Origin: CAWDMC01 sp963803295
Lineage (GTDB): Bacteria > Acidobacteriota > Terriglobia > UBA7540
Direction of reading: 5' to 3'
Length of the DNA: 64,000 nt
NCBI GenBank assembly: GCA_963803295.1
Contig: CAWDMC010000014.1
Coordinates: forward strand, 62,001 to 126,000
Made by a program: the position numbers and the translations under genes
Notes under the pieces: generated by a model
Databases searched by the model: none
What the model was told of the DNA's origin: nothing
Seen by the model: the letters and a program-made list of their open reading frames with translations, nothing else
Shown: one piece after another, positions 55,209 to 64,000 of the stretch
How positions within the stretch are numbered: the stretch's first letter is position 1
How the letters are laid out: every line of letters starts with the position of its first letter

Positions 55209-55880
55209 ATGGACAAGAGAGCAATGATCGCGCGCCGGATTGCCCAGGATTTGCATGATGGCTATTATGTAAATCTCGGCATCGGCATCCCGACCCTGGT
55301 AGCAAACTACATCCCGCCCGGCATGGAGGTAGTGTTGCAATCGGAGAACGGGATGCTGGGGGTGGGGCCGTTTCCCTTTGAGGGCGAAGAGGATCCCGAC
55401 CTTATCAATGCTGGCAAAGAGACGGTCACGGAGATCCCCGGCACGGTTTACTTTTCAAGCGCCGATTCCTTTGCGATGATCCGCGGCGGCCACATCGACC
55501 TTACTGTGTTGGGTGCAATGGAAGTGGACGAGCAGGGCAGCCTGGCAAGCTGGACGATTCCAGGCAAGATGGTCAAGGGTATGGGCGGCAGCATGGATCT
55601 GGTGGCCGGATCGCGACGAGTGATCGTGGCCATGGAGCACACCGCCAAAGATGGCCAGCCAAAAATTTTGAAGCGGTGCCGCTTGCCGTTGACGGGCACA
55701 GGCGTGGTCCAGACTATCGTGACGGAGTTGGCGGTCATCGACGTTACTCCCAACGGTCTCTTGGTGAGGGAGATCGCCCCCGGATCCACGCTGGACTCAA
55801 TTCAGAACGTTACCGAAGCTCGACTCCAGGCAAGCCCTGAGTTAAAACCTCTGGCTCTCTACCGGGAAGCCAGATTCTAG
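55209..55880 (+). CDS. scoB: 3-oxoacid CoA-transferase subunit B (orphan)
   Basis: 223 residues from ATG 55209. MIARRIAQDLHDGYYVNLGIGIPTLVANYIPPGMEVVLQSENGMLGVGPFP carries the catalytic Glu in S-E-N-G. GGHIDLTVLGAMEVDEQGSLASWTIPGKMVKGMGGSMDLVAGSRRVIVAMEHTAKDGQPKIL is also family-typical. It transfers CoA between succinyl-CoA and acetoacetate (or similar acids) as an A/B heterodimer. The A subunit, almost always directly upstream, is absent here; a hypothetical gene and a decayed IS lie there instead. Confidence 0.92.
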   Translation: MDKRAMIARRIAQDLHDGYYVNLGIGIPTLVANYIPPGMEVVLQSENGMLGVGPFPFEGEEDPDLINAGKETVTEIPGTVYFSSADSFAMIRGGHIDLTVLGAMEVDEQGSLASWTIPGKMVKGMGGSMDLVAGSRRVIVAMEHTAKDGQPKILKRCRLPLTGTGVVQTIVTELAVIDVTPNGLLVREIAPGSTLDSIQNVTEARLQASPELKPLALYREARF

Positions 55881-55899
55881 CCTGGAAGAATTTCCCTTT

Positions 55900-56796
55900 A
55901 TGCGTTTTCGGTCCATGTGCCCACGTCTCGTCGCCGCAATGTTATTCGCGGTGGTGCTCACGGCCGAATCGGACACGCGGGCGACTTACGAGTCCGAGAT
56001 TCTCCAATGGCAGCACGAGCGGGAGGCATCTCTCAAATCTGCTAACGGCTGGCTCACGGTAGCCGGTCTATTCTGGTTGAAGGAGGGACGCAACACAGTG
56101 GGGACAGCCGCCTCGAATCGCATCGTGCTGCCGGCGGGATCGGCGACAGCGGATCTAGGCTGGTTCGATTTTGAGAACGGCGCCGTTGCCTTCCAGTCGG
56201 CTCCGGGAGTTATGGGCGTGACGGTGAACGGCAAGCCCGTCAGATCGGCGCGGCTGAAGTCCGACGCCGACGGTCAGCCTGATGTCGTTCGGGTGCAAGC
56301 CCTCACCATGTTCGTGATCAAGCGCGGTGATCGTTACGGGATTCGCCTCAAGGACAGCAACAGCCCCTTGCTGAAGCGGTTCACGGGTTTGAGATACTTC
56401 CCCGTCCAATCGAAGTACCGCGTGAAGGCGAAATTCGTTGCCTATAGTCCGCCTCGGAAGATCGCGGTCCCGAACGTCCTTGGCCAAGTCGACCAGGAAG
56501 ACTGCCCCGGTTACGTGGAGTTTACCCTCGAGGGCAAGACTCTGCGTCTCGATCCGATCGCCGCCGGGGACGAACTTTTCTTCGTCTTCAGAGATCAGAC
56601 CTCAACCACTGAGACTTACCACAGCGGTCGCTTTCTTGACGCGGCGATGCCCCACGATGGTGAAGTCGTACTCGATTTCAACCAGGCCGTGAATCCGCCC
56701 TGCGCCTTCACACCGTACGCCACCTGTCCCCTGCCTCCCAAGCAAAATGTCCTGCCGATCCCTATAAGAGCGGGCGAACTGCGTTACGCCCACTAG
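55900..56796 (+). CDS. DUF1684 exported protein
   Basis: 298 residues with signal peptide MRFRSMCPRLVAAMLFAVVLTAES. DUF1684 landmarks: YESEILQWQHEREASLKSANGWLTVAGLFWLKEGRNTVGTAASNRIVLP, FVIKRGDRYGIRLKDSNSPLLKRFTGLRYFPV, and the end EVVLDFNQAVNPPCAFTPYATCPLPPKQNVLPIPIRAGELRY. The conserved N-P-P-C-A-F-x-x-x-x-x-C-P-x-P motif is intact. Function unknown; it is 19 bases after scoB and may be co-transcribed. Confidence 0.88.
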   Translation: MRFRSMCPRLVAAMLFAVVLTAESDTRATYESEILQWQHEREASLKSANGWLTVAGLFWLKEGRNTVGTAASNRIVLPAGSATADLGWFDFENGAVAFQSAPGVMGVTVNGKPVRSARLKSDADGQPDVVRVQALTMFVIKRGDRYGIRLKDSNSPLLKRFTGLRYFPVQSKYRVKAKFVAYSPPRKIAVPNVLGQVDQEDCPGYVEFTLEGKTLRLDPIAAGDELFFVFRDQTSTTETYHSGRFLDAAMPHDGEVVLDFNQAVNPPCAFTPYATCPLPPKQNVLPIPIRAGELRYAH

Positions 56797-57164
56797 GGCT
56801 TTCCCTGCTTTCCCTCAGTGATTCCTTAAGGGAGGGGCTGAAGTCAGCGTCAGCCCGTTTGTTTGACCGCTTTCCCCTTTCAGGTTCAGTTTGACGGCAT
56901 TCTTGCAAATCTTCACGGGCGCTTCACTTTGCCTAATTCTGACATTAATATTAGTGTCATATGTGCCTCCCCCACCCCTGTCCGCGCTCAGTTGTGAAAT
57001 TGCCCGCCGCCTGAAACGCAACGGAGTTTTAGGTTCCACTTGGTCCAGAGGGTTCGTGGTGGGCGCGGTCTAGGGCATCGAACTCTGCAGTTCGTTGGCT
57101 CGCTCTTGGGCGGTCTGGAGGGAGCGGGAGGTTCAGCAGAAGGTGAAGGGTGAGCTGAGAACCG

Positions 57165-57954
57165 ATGTTCAGTACTATCACCGCATCGTCGTCGTCGCCT
57201 TGGTCAGCACCTCTTTCCCCGTCCCCCTGGGGATCGCTTTCAGAAGAGCGGCGAAGGAGAAGTGTCCTGCGCCCTGGCTCTGCTCCAGGATCTGGGGCAG
57301 TGAGGCCGCCGCTTTCTGGATGTGTTGGTGGGGGACGCTTTGTATTTGCAAACCTCCTTGGTCAAGGAGGTGGAACGCCTGGGTCTGGTTTGGGCCTTCA
57401 CCTTGAAAGAGAACCAGCCCGAATTACTGCGTGAGGCCGAGTGTTTCACCCAGCAATCCCCCACCGGCGTTCACGCCGCCGGGCCGGGAGATTCAATACT
57501 GGCACTTTGCCTGAGGTCGATTGGCCCGTGGCTGATCGCCAGGTGCGAGTCGTCTCGAACACCAGCTTCGCGTCGTGGTCAGCGACAAAACGCTCAGCGA
57601 ACTAAAGTCAAGGCGGCGCTGACACAAGCGAGCACCAACTTCTACGCCACCAAGTTCGAACTCGGCTCGATCTCGCCGGTGTTCATCCATCAGTTCAGTC
57701 GCAGCCGTTGGCGAATCGATACCGAAGTCTTTCAAACCCTCACCACCGATTGCCACCTCAAACATCCTGCGGTCCACCAGACCACGACTCTGGTGGTTCT
57801 CACCCTGATCCGGTTTTTCGCCTATACCCTGTCCCTGATCTTTTACCACCGCCAGGTCCGCAGCCGCGCCCGCGCCCAATGCGAAATCTTCCACCAGTGC
57901 GCCACCCAAGGCATCGCCTACGGGTTTGCCGCTTTTTCGCCGAACACCAGTTGA
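57165..57954 (+). pseudogene. IS4-like DDE transposase remnant
   Basis: Pieces in different frames: IVVVALVSTSFPVPLGI, then FLDVLVGDALYLQTSLVKEVERLGLVWAFTLKENQPELLREAE (a D of the DDE set in VGDALY), then FELGSISPVFIHQFSRSRWRIDTEVFQTLTTDCHLKHPAVHQTT (a degenerate R-W-x-I-D/E-x-x-F region with Glu). At least two frameshifts. No terminal repeats were identified. Confidence 0.6.
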
Positions 57955-58201
57955 TCTCCGCTGGGGTGTCCTTCGAGTTCTCCAGCAGTCCTTCCGGGTT
58001 TCTGCCCTGACGCCAGCCGCCGTATTCCTTCCGACCTGAAAAATCAACCGCACGCCAGTCTACTAACCGTCTCTATCCTCCCCAGAGCCCCCAGTTTCCC
58101 CGATGGCCTCAACTGGTGTTCATTCAGCGGCCTACCCCATGCGCAGATGGCAGTCTACGGAATCGTTGGGGGGACGCCAACTCCGATTGACAGTTAGGGT
58201 G

Positions 58202-58605
58202 ATGACAGAACCCATTCAGGACAAAAGCGAAGTTGACCAGTTTATCCTCGGCCACATCGAAAGCGTTCCGCATCTTGAGGCGTTGTTGCTTGGTCTGGAG
58301 GAGCAGACCCAAGATGTGGACGGTTGACGAACTGGCGCTACTACTGTATATGAAACCCGAGGTAAGTCCACAAGATCTTGGAAGACCTGATTCGAGAGCA
58401 ACTCCCTATCATGGGGCCTAGTCAACCGGAGCAGTATCAATATGCGTCGAGATCGGAGCGCCAGGACCGGTCGGTAGAGGACGTGCACGAAGCCTATCGG
58501 CGGGAGTTGGTGCGGATATCCAAACTGATACATTCGAAACCGCCTGCGTCGGTGCGCGAGTTTGCCCGCGCCTTCCAAGGAGCGGGAGTGACATGGCGGT
58601 TCTGA
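58202..58605 (+). pseudogene. Small regulatory-type protein gene with two frame breaks
   Basis: MTEPIQDKSEVDQFILGHIESVPHLEALLL in frame 1, then VWRSRPKMWTVDELALLLYMKPEVS in another frame, then ILEDLIREQLPIMGPSQPEQYQYASRSERQDRSVEDVHEAYRRELVRISKLIHSKPPASVREFARAF in a third. Together they form one sensible ~130-residue protein with a winged-helix-like centre (helix, A-L-L-L-Y-M, L-I-R-E-Q-L). It directly precedes two DUF5985 genes, a known arrangement. Decay or base-calling indels are equally possible. Confidence 0.55.
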
Positions 58606-58850
58606 CGTACATTATTGGCGCCTTGACCAGCCTTTCGTGCGCGGTGCTCCTCCTGCGGGGGCTACGCGCGGGTGAAACAGAAATTGCTGCTGTGGAGCGG
58701 CCTGTGTTTCGCCGTATTGACGATTTCGAATCTGCTCATTTTCGTGGACCTGGTGATCGTGCCAGAGGTAAACCTTTATATGGTGCGGCTCGGTACGGCA
58801 GTGTTAGCCATGGCCTGCTTCTGTATGGATTGATTTGGGAGAGTGACTAA
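58593..58850 (+). pseudogene. DUF5985-type membrane protein with compensating frameshifts
   Basis: The frame starts MAVLTYIIGALTSLSCAVLLLRG and ends LLLYGLIWESD, both typical of DUF5985. The ~50 codons between are out of frame: the neighbouring frame gives YARVKQKLLLWSGLCFAVLTISNLLIFVDLVIVPEVNLYMVRLGTAVLAMAC, which is the family sequence. Two opposite indels (near 58660 and 58815) would restore an intact three-helix membrane protein. Confidence 0.55.
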
Positions 58851-58853
58851 AAC

Positions 58854-59110
58854 GTGGTTCAAGGATTTCTACTTGGTCTTATCTCCGCTGCCTCCGTAAC
58901 CGCGGGCGTGTTCTTTCTGAAATTCTGGAGGGCCACACGCGATAGCTTTTTTCTGGCCTTAGCCGCCGCTTTCATTATCGAGGGTGTCAATCGGGCCGCT
59001 ATCCTGTTCGTTCCGCATCCGAACGAAAGCAGCCGCGGATCTATTTTGTGCGACTCTTCACCTACCTCCTGGCGGCGATCCTCAAGAAACATTTCGGTCG
59101 GAAAGGTTGA
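58854..59110 (+). pseudogene. Second DUF5985-type membrane protein, frameshifted
   Basis: MVQGFLLGLISAASVTAGVFFLKFWRATRDSFFLALAAAFIIEGVNRAAILFVPHPNES in frame 1, then IYFVRLFTYLLAAILKKHFGRKG in another frame ending at TGA 59108-59110. One indel near 59026-59035 separates the last helix. It is paired with the preceding gene, as usual for this family. Confidence 0.55.
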
Positions 59111-59417
59111 GGCGCCGCTCGCCGCATGCGGCAGACCTAGCGGAATTTCTGTCGATTGGAACGTCGCGAGATCCTTATCACGGAGACTCCGCGGCCCGCA
59201 TGGGGCTCGTTCCCCTTGCCTCGACTATGATCTCAGGGGGACCCGTCGGGCAGGTTGTGACATCAGGAGAAGCCATTACTTCTCTTCCTGAGCGAACCCC
59301 AGCTATAATCCCCTTCATTGAACGAGTGTTGAATGTTCTGCTGCAACTCTGCATGCGTGTTCACCATTTCAAGGTCAATCGGTATAGACGTTCAACTTGT
59401 GCAGGATCAGTTTTCCT

Positions 59418-59700
59418 TCATTCCCCTTGGCACTGTAATTGAAGAGATCCGTTGAGAGCCTGGAGACTCGGCACCATAACTTCCTCGTTCTTGATGTTAA
59501 GTATAAAAAAGCTCTTCTCGATCACGTCCTCGACTGTGTCGGCAATCTTCACCCGGTGTCCCAGCTGAAAAGAGCGCATATAGGTGAGCACAATGGCGGC
59601 ATCAAATTCCCGACGGAGCTGGGCCCGAGCGAGACCATCCGCTCGAGAATCATTAGGATGCCGTTGGCCGCCGTACTGCGCCACGGTCGAAGCACGACGC
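59418..59700 (-). pseudogene. Mechanosensitive channel (MscS-like) fragment
   Basis: Two frames together resemble the beta domain of MscS: YMRSFQLGHRVKIADTVEDVIEKSFFILNIKNEEVMVPSLQALNGSLQLQ (compare G-D-x-V-x-I-G-D, E-K-x-F, T-x-x-N-E-E-V-x-x-P-N). The pore helix upstream and the C-terminal domain are missing. Confidence 0.5.
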
Positions 59701-59738
59701 CGAAAGAGTTGAGATGAGCGGTCCGCGTAGAGGTGAAT

Positions 59739-60854
59739 ATGAGTCGGATAGTGTGGTCCTTTCTCGCAATGGTATGTTTGACGTGCTGGGCAAAATCCGA
59801 GGTTATTATCTTTAAGAACGGCGATCGGCTCAGCGGCAATTGGAGAAGGGTCGATGGTAAAGACTTGCTCTTTAAGTCCGAAGATCTGGGTGAAGTTAAG
59901 ATTCCACTGGACAAGGTAGCGACGTTCTCAGCTCCAGAGCAGGTTGCGATTTTCACGCAAAGCGGACAAGCATTTCACGGAGTCCTTTCGCTCTTGCCCT
60001 CAGGCGACTGGAAGGTGGTGAAATCGGGGGAAGTGAGGATGTTTCCCCCGGAATCTGTAGCCGCCATCATCCCCGATAAGACGTATCGTTCGAGGATGTC
60101 TGAGGGTCCGGCCTTGCCATGGCACGGTTGGAAAACCCAGACAAACTTCGGGTTTAGCGTGCAACAAGGATTTCAACAGGCGCGAACTCTAAGTGCGGGC
60201 GTAAACGCTGTCCGAAGACAGCCTGCCTTGGTGGGCCTGACCGAGCGCTGGCGGACGAATTTTGCGCTCAATGTCCTTCTCGCTACGACAGAAAGCAGCG
60301 GGGTCAGGATCAGCGCCAACACCATTAGTGGTAGTTTACGGCAAGACTATCTGTGGGGGCCCGGCAAGTTTGTTTTTGGTCTCGGCCAGATTGATAAGAT
60401 TCAACCACAGGATCTCAATCTGCGGCAGACCTATGGCGGGGGTATAGGCCGCGATCTGGTGACGAAGACCCACCTTGAGCTGAGTCTTCTGGCGGGAACA
60501 ACCTTCGTAAATGAAAAGTTCTTCGCCATTCCGAGTACTCAGAGCGCCGAGCTGTTGACCGGGGAGAAGGTCGGCGCGGACGTTTTGAAGGGGCTGCGGT
60601 TTGACCACTATCTGAATTTCTTTACCAACTTATCCCAAACAGGGGAGTATCGTTTTGACTCAACTACTTCGCTCAGGCTCAAACTGAACTCGTGGCTGGC
60701 TCTCAATGCCAGCGTGACGGATTTCTATACAAGCATAACGTCTCCAAACCGCCTGATCACTACCATAGGTCCAAGCGGCTCGGTGATTACCAAGGTGGTC
60801 GGCATACGAAAGAACAATGTCACGCTGACTACGGGGCTCAGCTTCAATTTCTAG
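59739..60854 (+). CDS. DUF481-family outer-membrane protein
   Basis: 371 residues from ATG 59739 (AGAGG just upstream; GTG 59733 is possible). Signal peptide MSRIVWSFLAMVCLTCWAKS, then VIIFKNGDRLSGNWRRVDGKDLLFKSEDLGEVKIPLDKVATF, the N-terminal repeat that precedes many DUF481 barrels. A beta-barrel of alternating strands follows (LRQDYLWGPGKFVFGLGQIDKIQPQDLNLRQTYGGGIGRDLV, LRFDHYLNFFTNLSQTGEYRFDSTTSLRLKLNSWLALNASVTDFY) and a final aromatic strand TLTTGLSFNF. Function unknown. Confidence 0.85.
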   Translation: MSRIVWSFLAMVCLTCWAKSEVIIFKNGDRLSGNWRRVDGKDLLFKSEDLGEVKIPLDKVATFSAPEQVAIFTQSGQAFHGVLSLLPSGDWKVVKSGEVRMFPPESVAAIIPDKTYRSRMSEGPALPWHGWKTQTNFGFSVQQGFQQARTLSAGVNAVRRQPALVGLTERWRTNFALNVLLATTESSGVRISANTISGSLRQDYLWGPGKFVFGLGQIDKIQPQDLNLRQTYGGGIGRDLVTKTHLELSLLAGTTFVNEKFFAIPSTQSAELLTGEKVGADVLKGLRFDHYLNFFTNLSQTGEYRFDSTTSLRLKLNSWLALNASVTDFYTSITSPNRLITTIGPSGSVITKVVGIRKNNVTLTTGLSFNF

Positions 60855-61122
60855 CGGAATCCGGGAGTTCCTTCAAGTTTGCAGGCCGTTGGGGAAGCAC
60901 TAACTAAGGGTTCGACCGTGGTCCGCGCTGGACCTGTTTTGCCTGTCGCAATCTGCAAGTCATCCAGAGACCGTGGCCGGCGAGTGCAAAGCTGTTAGGG
61001 ACGACATGGAAGCCCTTATTTAAGTTCTATGCCTGCCACTCAGGCGACGGTTGTGTCATGAATCACAAGCCGAAGTGATCGGAATCACGTTTCGCGGACA
61101 AAAATCCCCTTGGGGCGGGCAC

Positions 61123-61878
61123 CTAGTAGTAGGGGATACTGGTGCGAAATCCTTCTTTCCTCACCACCATCTGACGAAGAGTGGCACGCTCGGCAAGAGA
61201 AAGGTCCTCAAATCTTACGGCGATTAAGCTTGGCGCCGCCCTGCGCACGACGCGGCCGCGCAGGCTCACGTTTTGGTCGCCAGCCGCGGTTTTGAGGTTA
61301 AGGACGACCCTCTCATCCTGAGGAATCGGTGCATCAAGGTTCTCCAGGAGGATTCCATCTTCACTGAGGTTGACACCCTGCGCCCTAGTGTGGCGCTTAC
61401 TCCACTCACAGTCCACTTCGGTACCTCGACAGTCAACGCGATCGTGCTCTCGTCTTGGCTGGGTTGGGCTGCGCAGCACCTTGTGGATTTGGTTGAGCAA
61501 TTCAGCCGGTGTGAACGTCTTAGGGAGGAACGCTGACGATGAACGGACGCCTTGCTGCTGCAACAATTCATCCGAGCATGCCGACAGGTACATCACCTTC
61601 ATCTCCCGATGAAGGGGCAGCAGGTGCTCTGCCAAGGTGATCCCACTCATCTGGGGCATCGCCACTTCGGTCAGCAGGAGGTCGATGAGGTCGATCTGGG
61701 AGGGGGGAAACTGCCCAAAAAGGCGGAGGGCCTCCGCTGGATCAGCCGATTCGAGCACGGTATATCCGCCTGATTCCAGAATCGACCGCAGGCGCGCGCG
61801 CACCGCCGGATCGTCTTCGACCAGGAGCACGACTACTGATCCGTCGTCGCCGCGCTGCTCACTCATGTTGGGTCGCAT
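61123..61878 (-). CDS. Response-regulator receiver fused to PilZ, Asp replaced by Glu
   Basis: 251 residues. The receiver (residues ~15-135) has the acidic pair in LLVEDDPAVRARL, the switch Ser in VMYLSACSD and Lys in FLPKTFTPAEL. The phospho-acceptor position in LLLTEVAMPQMSG is Glu71 instead of Asp. The C-terminal PilZ domain starts RREHDRVDCRGTEVDCEW and has VNLSEDGILLENLDAPIPQDERVVLNL (the D-x-S-x-x-G motif seen as N-L-S-E-D-G) and GRVVRRAAPSLIAVRFEDLS. The R-x-x-x-R c-di-GMP motif is imperfect (RREHDR). The Glu may lock the receiver in an active-like state. Confidence 0.85.
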   Translation of the reverse strand: MRPNMSEQRGDDGSVVVLLVEDDPAVRARLRSILESGGYTVLESADPAEALRLFGQFPPSQIDLIDLLLTEVAMPQMSGITLAEHLLPLHREMKVMYLSACSDELLQQQGVRSSSAFLPKTFTPAELLNQIHKVLRSPTQPRREHDRVDCRGTEVDCEWSKRHTRAQGVNLSEDGILLENLDAPIPQDERVVLNLKTAAGDQNVSLRGRVVRRAAPSLIAVRFEDLSLAERATLRQMVVRKEGFRTSIPYY

Positions 61879-61940
61879 GGCTTAACACTCCTTTCTCACG
61901 CGGAGGAGTGCCTAGCAAGATTCCTCGCGCCAAGCGACAC

Positions 61941-62351
61941 TCATGCGCTCATCGCCAATGACATTCTTGCAGTGCTGCGCCGCGCGACATCGTCAGCCGC
62001 GCGCCCGAGCACATAAGCGACATCGTCGTCCGCGAAAGGGGGGACCATGAAATCGAAAGCGCCGCTCTCCATGGCGGCGATGTACAAGGGAATATCGACC
62101 AGCTCTGAAACAACGATTAGATCTACAGGTCTCCTCGTCCGCGAAGCTAACCGCAGAACATCAGCCCAGGACCCGTCAGTCACGGTCAAGTCGGTGAAGA
62201 TAATTTGTGGGGAATTGTGGTAGCTCAGTATGCGTAGCGCTTCGGCGCAGCTCCGCGCACGGATTGCTCCTATGGATTGGTTGGCAAGCGCCAATCTTAA
62301 CTTCGCTAGAGGCTCTTCCTGATCATGCAACAAGAGCACTTGGGTAACCAT
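61941..62351 (-). CDS. Stand-alone receiver-domain protein
   Basis: 136 residues: TQVLLLHDQEEPLAKLRLALANQSIGAIRARSCAEALRIL, then QIIFTDLTVTDGSWADVLRL with Asp54 as phospho-acceptor, then LIVVSELVDIPLYIAAMESGAFDFMVPPFADDD. The invariant Lys of the receiver (usually K-P) is replaced by Pro (V-P-P-F), so the phosphorylation switch may be altered. It lies 62 bases upstream of the receiver-PilZ gene on the same strand; the two probably form an operon. Confidence 0.78.
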   Translation of the reverse strand: MVTQVLLLHDQEEPLAKLRLALANQSIGAIRARSCAEALRILSYHNSPQIIFTDLTVTDGSWADVLRLASRTRRPVDLIVVSELVDIPLYIAAMESGAFDFMVPPFADDDVAYVLGRAADDVARRSTARMSLAMSA

Positions 62352-62889
62352 GGGACACCTTCGGCGGACGTGTAGGAACTGGCAGGTGACTCTTACATCG
62401 AAGTATGTTGTGCTCTCGCCTCGATGTAAATATAGCGAATCGGTTAGATTTAGGATTCAGGAAGATTACCGCAGTCGCAATCTTCGGTTAGCCGCGACGA
62501 GTATTAGAGAGGGGGCGCATGAGGCTTGGTATCCTGACCTGCTAGTCTAGCCGACAGAGCCTTACTCATGGCTATGAGTCGCGAGGTGTGGTGGATTCCG
62601 GGACGGGGCCGCTGTAAGAAAGGTCCCGAAGCGTAGGAGATTCCTTTAGTTAGTTAGTGAAGTGCGCCGAGTCCACTGATTCGTGTGCTTGCCGCAAGGC
62701 TGCGTGACATGATGTTGTGGAAAGAGTTCGACTGTTGAGACTGGGCGGGCGCCAAGCTCAATTGTTGCGCGACGGGAGCCGCTCTTACAGGTGACCGGCC
62801 CGACATCTTCAGTGGGTGGCGAGAACATGACTCCAAAGAGGGTCGCCGAGTCGTGCGCCGCGCCTGAAAGAACCTATCGCCTCCTTCGT
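62352..62889. other. Intergenic region between response regulator and antiporter
   Basis: About 540 bases without a supported gene. Short frames present have no ribosome binding sites or recognisable motifs. The promoter of the minus-strand regulators should be near its left edge, but no clear consensus was found. Confidence 0.35.
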
Positions 62890-64000
62890 TCAGTCAGATT
62901 GAGCCAGTTCCGGCGAACTCCCCAGCATGAGTCTGAGAAGGGGCGGGGCAAGCATCGTCGTAACCAGGGTCATGAATACGACAACAGTGTAGATCGCATC
63001 TGAAATCGTATGGAGTTGCAGTCCCACACCGGCCACTATGAGACCCACTTCTCCTCGCGGTACCATGCCGAGGCCGATGCGCACCGCATCTTTTACTCCG
63101 AGCGAAAGCGCGCCCAAACCGCAGCCGATAAGTTTGCTGAGGACGGCCAGAATGGAGACAACGCTGGCAGTAAAAAGGATGCCGGGCTGATGGATGGTTC
63201 GCAGACTAACCTCCGCGCCAAGGAACACAAAGAAGAAGGGTGTGAGGAACTCCGACACGGGTCTTGAATTAACCAATAGTCGCCATTGCTCACGACGATC
63301 GGCCAAAACCAATCCCGCAAGAAAAGCACCGATAATGGCTGCCATCCCGACGTAGACCGAGGCTATCGAGAGCCCCAGGCATAGGATAACCGAGAGGGCG
63401 AATGCTGAGTTCTCAGCGCGCAGTCTTTGCACCATGGGCTGGACATGTCCAATCAGTCGGGAGCCAAAGAAAACCAAGAGAAGTGAGAACCCAATAGCTT
63501 CGCCACTGACCACAGCCAGCGACAAGTAGTTGATTCGACCTGCGGACAGGCTGCTCACTACTGCGAGCACAACCATCCCCAAGATGTCATCGATAACGGC
63601 GGCGCCAAGAATCACGCGGGCGAACCGCATCCCGAGAACTCCAACATCTGCGAGGACACGCGCAGTAATCCCCACGCTCGTTGCTACCAAAGACGCACCT
63701 ACAAAGACCGACGAGATGAAGTCATGATCGATCGTCCTCAGGTACGCAAATCCGGCAACAAAGGGCAACAACACTCCTAGCGTGGCGACGAGCAATGCAA
63801 TCCAGCCTACGTTGAGAAGTTCGCTAGGCTTAGTGCCCAGTCCCACCGTGAACAGCAAGAATATAGCCCCGATCTCCGCGATGCCCCTCGTCAACTCGCT
63901 GGGATGGACCAGACCCAGCAGAGACGGTCCGAGGAGGACCCCGGCCAGGATTTCACCGATCACTGCAGGTTGACGCAGCCGTTCACAGATCTCGGCGAGG
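62890..64000 (-). CDS. CPA2-type cation/proton antiporter, N-terminus outside window
   Basis: At least 370 residues; the frame is open to the right edge, so the start is missing. It begins LAEICERLRQPAVIGEILAGVLLGPSLLG, the typical KefB/GerN-type opening (P-x-V-x-G-E-I-x-A-G). Later come AEIGAIFLLFTVGL and the ion-site region ITARVLADVGVLGMRFARVILGAAVIDDILGMVVLAVV with Asp-Asp (D-D of CPA2). The membrane part ends near residue 357 with LMLGSSPELAQSD. No TrkA-N domain follows. It exchanges H+ for Na+ or K+. Confidence 0.92.
   Translation of the reverse strand, partial: LAEICERLRQPAVIGEILAGVLLGPSLLGLVHPSELTRGIAEIGAIFLLFTVGLGTKPSELLNVGWIALLVATLGVLLPFVAGFAYLRTIDHDFISSVFVGASLVATSVGITARVLADVGVLGMRFARVILGAAVIDDILGMVVLAVVSSLSAGRINYLSLAVVSGEAIGFSLLLVFFGSRLIGHVQPMVQRLRAENSAFALSVILCLGLSIASVYVGMAAIIGAFLAGLVLADRREQWRLLVNSRPVSEFLTPFFFVFLGAEVSLRTIHQPGILFTASVVSILAVLSKLIGCGLGALSLGVKDAVRIGLGMVPRGEVGLIVAGVGLQLHTISDAIYTVVVFMTLVTTMLAPPLLRLMLGSSPELAQSD

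Overview
The window looks like a chromosomal segment of an Acidobacteriota bacterium, probably from the Koribacter/Terriglobus side of the phylum. The support is a complete 16S rRNA gene with an acidobacterial look, an ADOP-type MacB-like permease paired with a PadR regulator, DcaP-like and DUF481 outer-membrane proteins, DUF1684, DUF5985 and DUF2089 proteins, and GC-rich coding. The 16S could not be compared with a database here, so the phylum call is an inference.

Layout. 0-4.2 kb: tail of an RND efflux pump, its TolC partner and a DcaP-like porin. 4.76-8.89 kb: an IS21-type element carrying a tandem zinc-ribbon protein and a ParB-like protein ahead of istA and istB. 9.1-10.9 kb: a secreted phosphoesterase and a gene remnant. 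11.3-13.2 kb: a group II intron whose reverse transcriptase is split at a T run. 13.4-16.4 kb: PadR-ADOP operon with a promoter/operator. 17.2-19.3 kb: a 16S rRNA transcription unit with its own promoter, RNase III stem and terminator but no 23S, 5S or tRNA. 19.4-26.6 kb: an FRG protein, a GH99-like protein, a 2-hydroxyacid dehydrogenase, a DUF2089 operon, gene fragments and DoxX. 26.6-31.4 kb: a ribbon-helix-helix/membrane pair, a DedA-rhodanese fusion and a proton-pumping pyrophosphatase. 31.4-36.5 kb: an AAA ATPase-DUF4276 pair, a CcbP-like protein, RlpA, a glycine-rich protein, an OsmC protein and a membrane protein. 36.9-53.1 kb: a housekeeping block (DUF167, YggS, Tmk, HolB, ValS, a toxin-antitoxin pair, BirA, CoaX, an rRNA uracil methyltransferase, ComEC, a carboxyltransferase). 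53.3-59.7 kb: a decayed insertion sequence, an orphan CoA-transferase B subunit, DUF1684 and a run of broken genes. 59.7-64 kb: a DUF481 protein, two odd response regulators and a truncated cation/proton antiporter.

The most notable observation is that two unrelated thiol-chemistry genes, the DedA-rhodanese fusion (27449-28423) and the OsmC-like gene (35481-35960, minus strand), each carry one in-frame TGA exactly where their families have a conserved cysteine. Both frames continue intact to the normal family end, and each TGA is followed at 21-25 nt by the loop of a bulged hairpin resembling a bacterial SECIS. This points to UGA decoding as selenocysteine. The second notable item is the ParB/zinc-ribbon-bearing IS21 element.

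Several genes (zinc-ribbon ORF, intron RT, AAA ATPase, coaX, GH99-like, DUF5985) carry single-base frame breaks, so part of the window may contain consensus indel errors. Such indels would not produce the two TGA-for-Cys substitutions.
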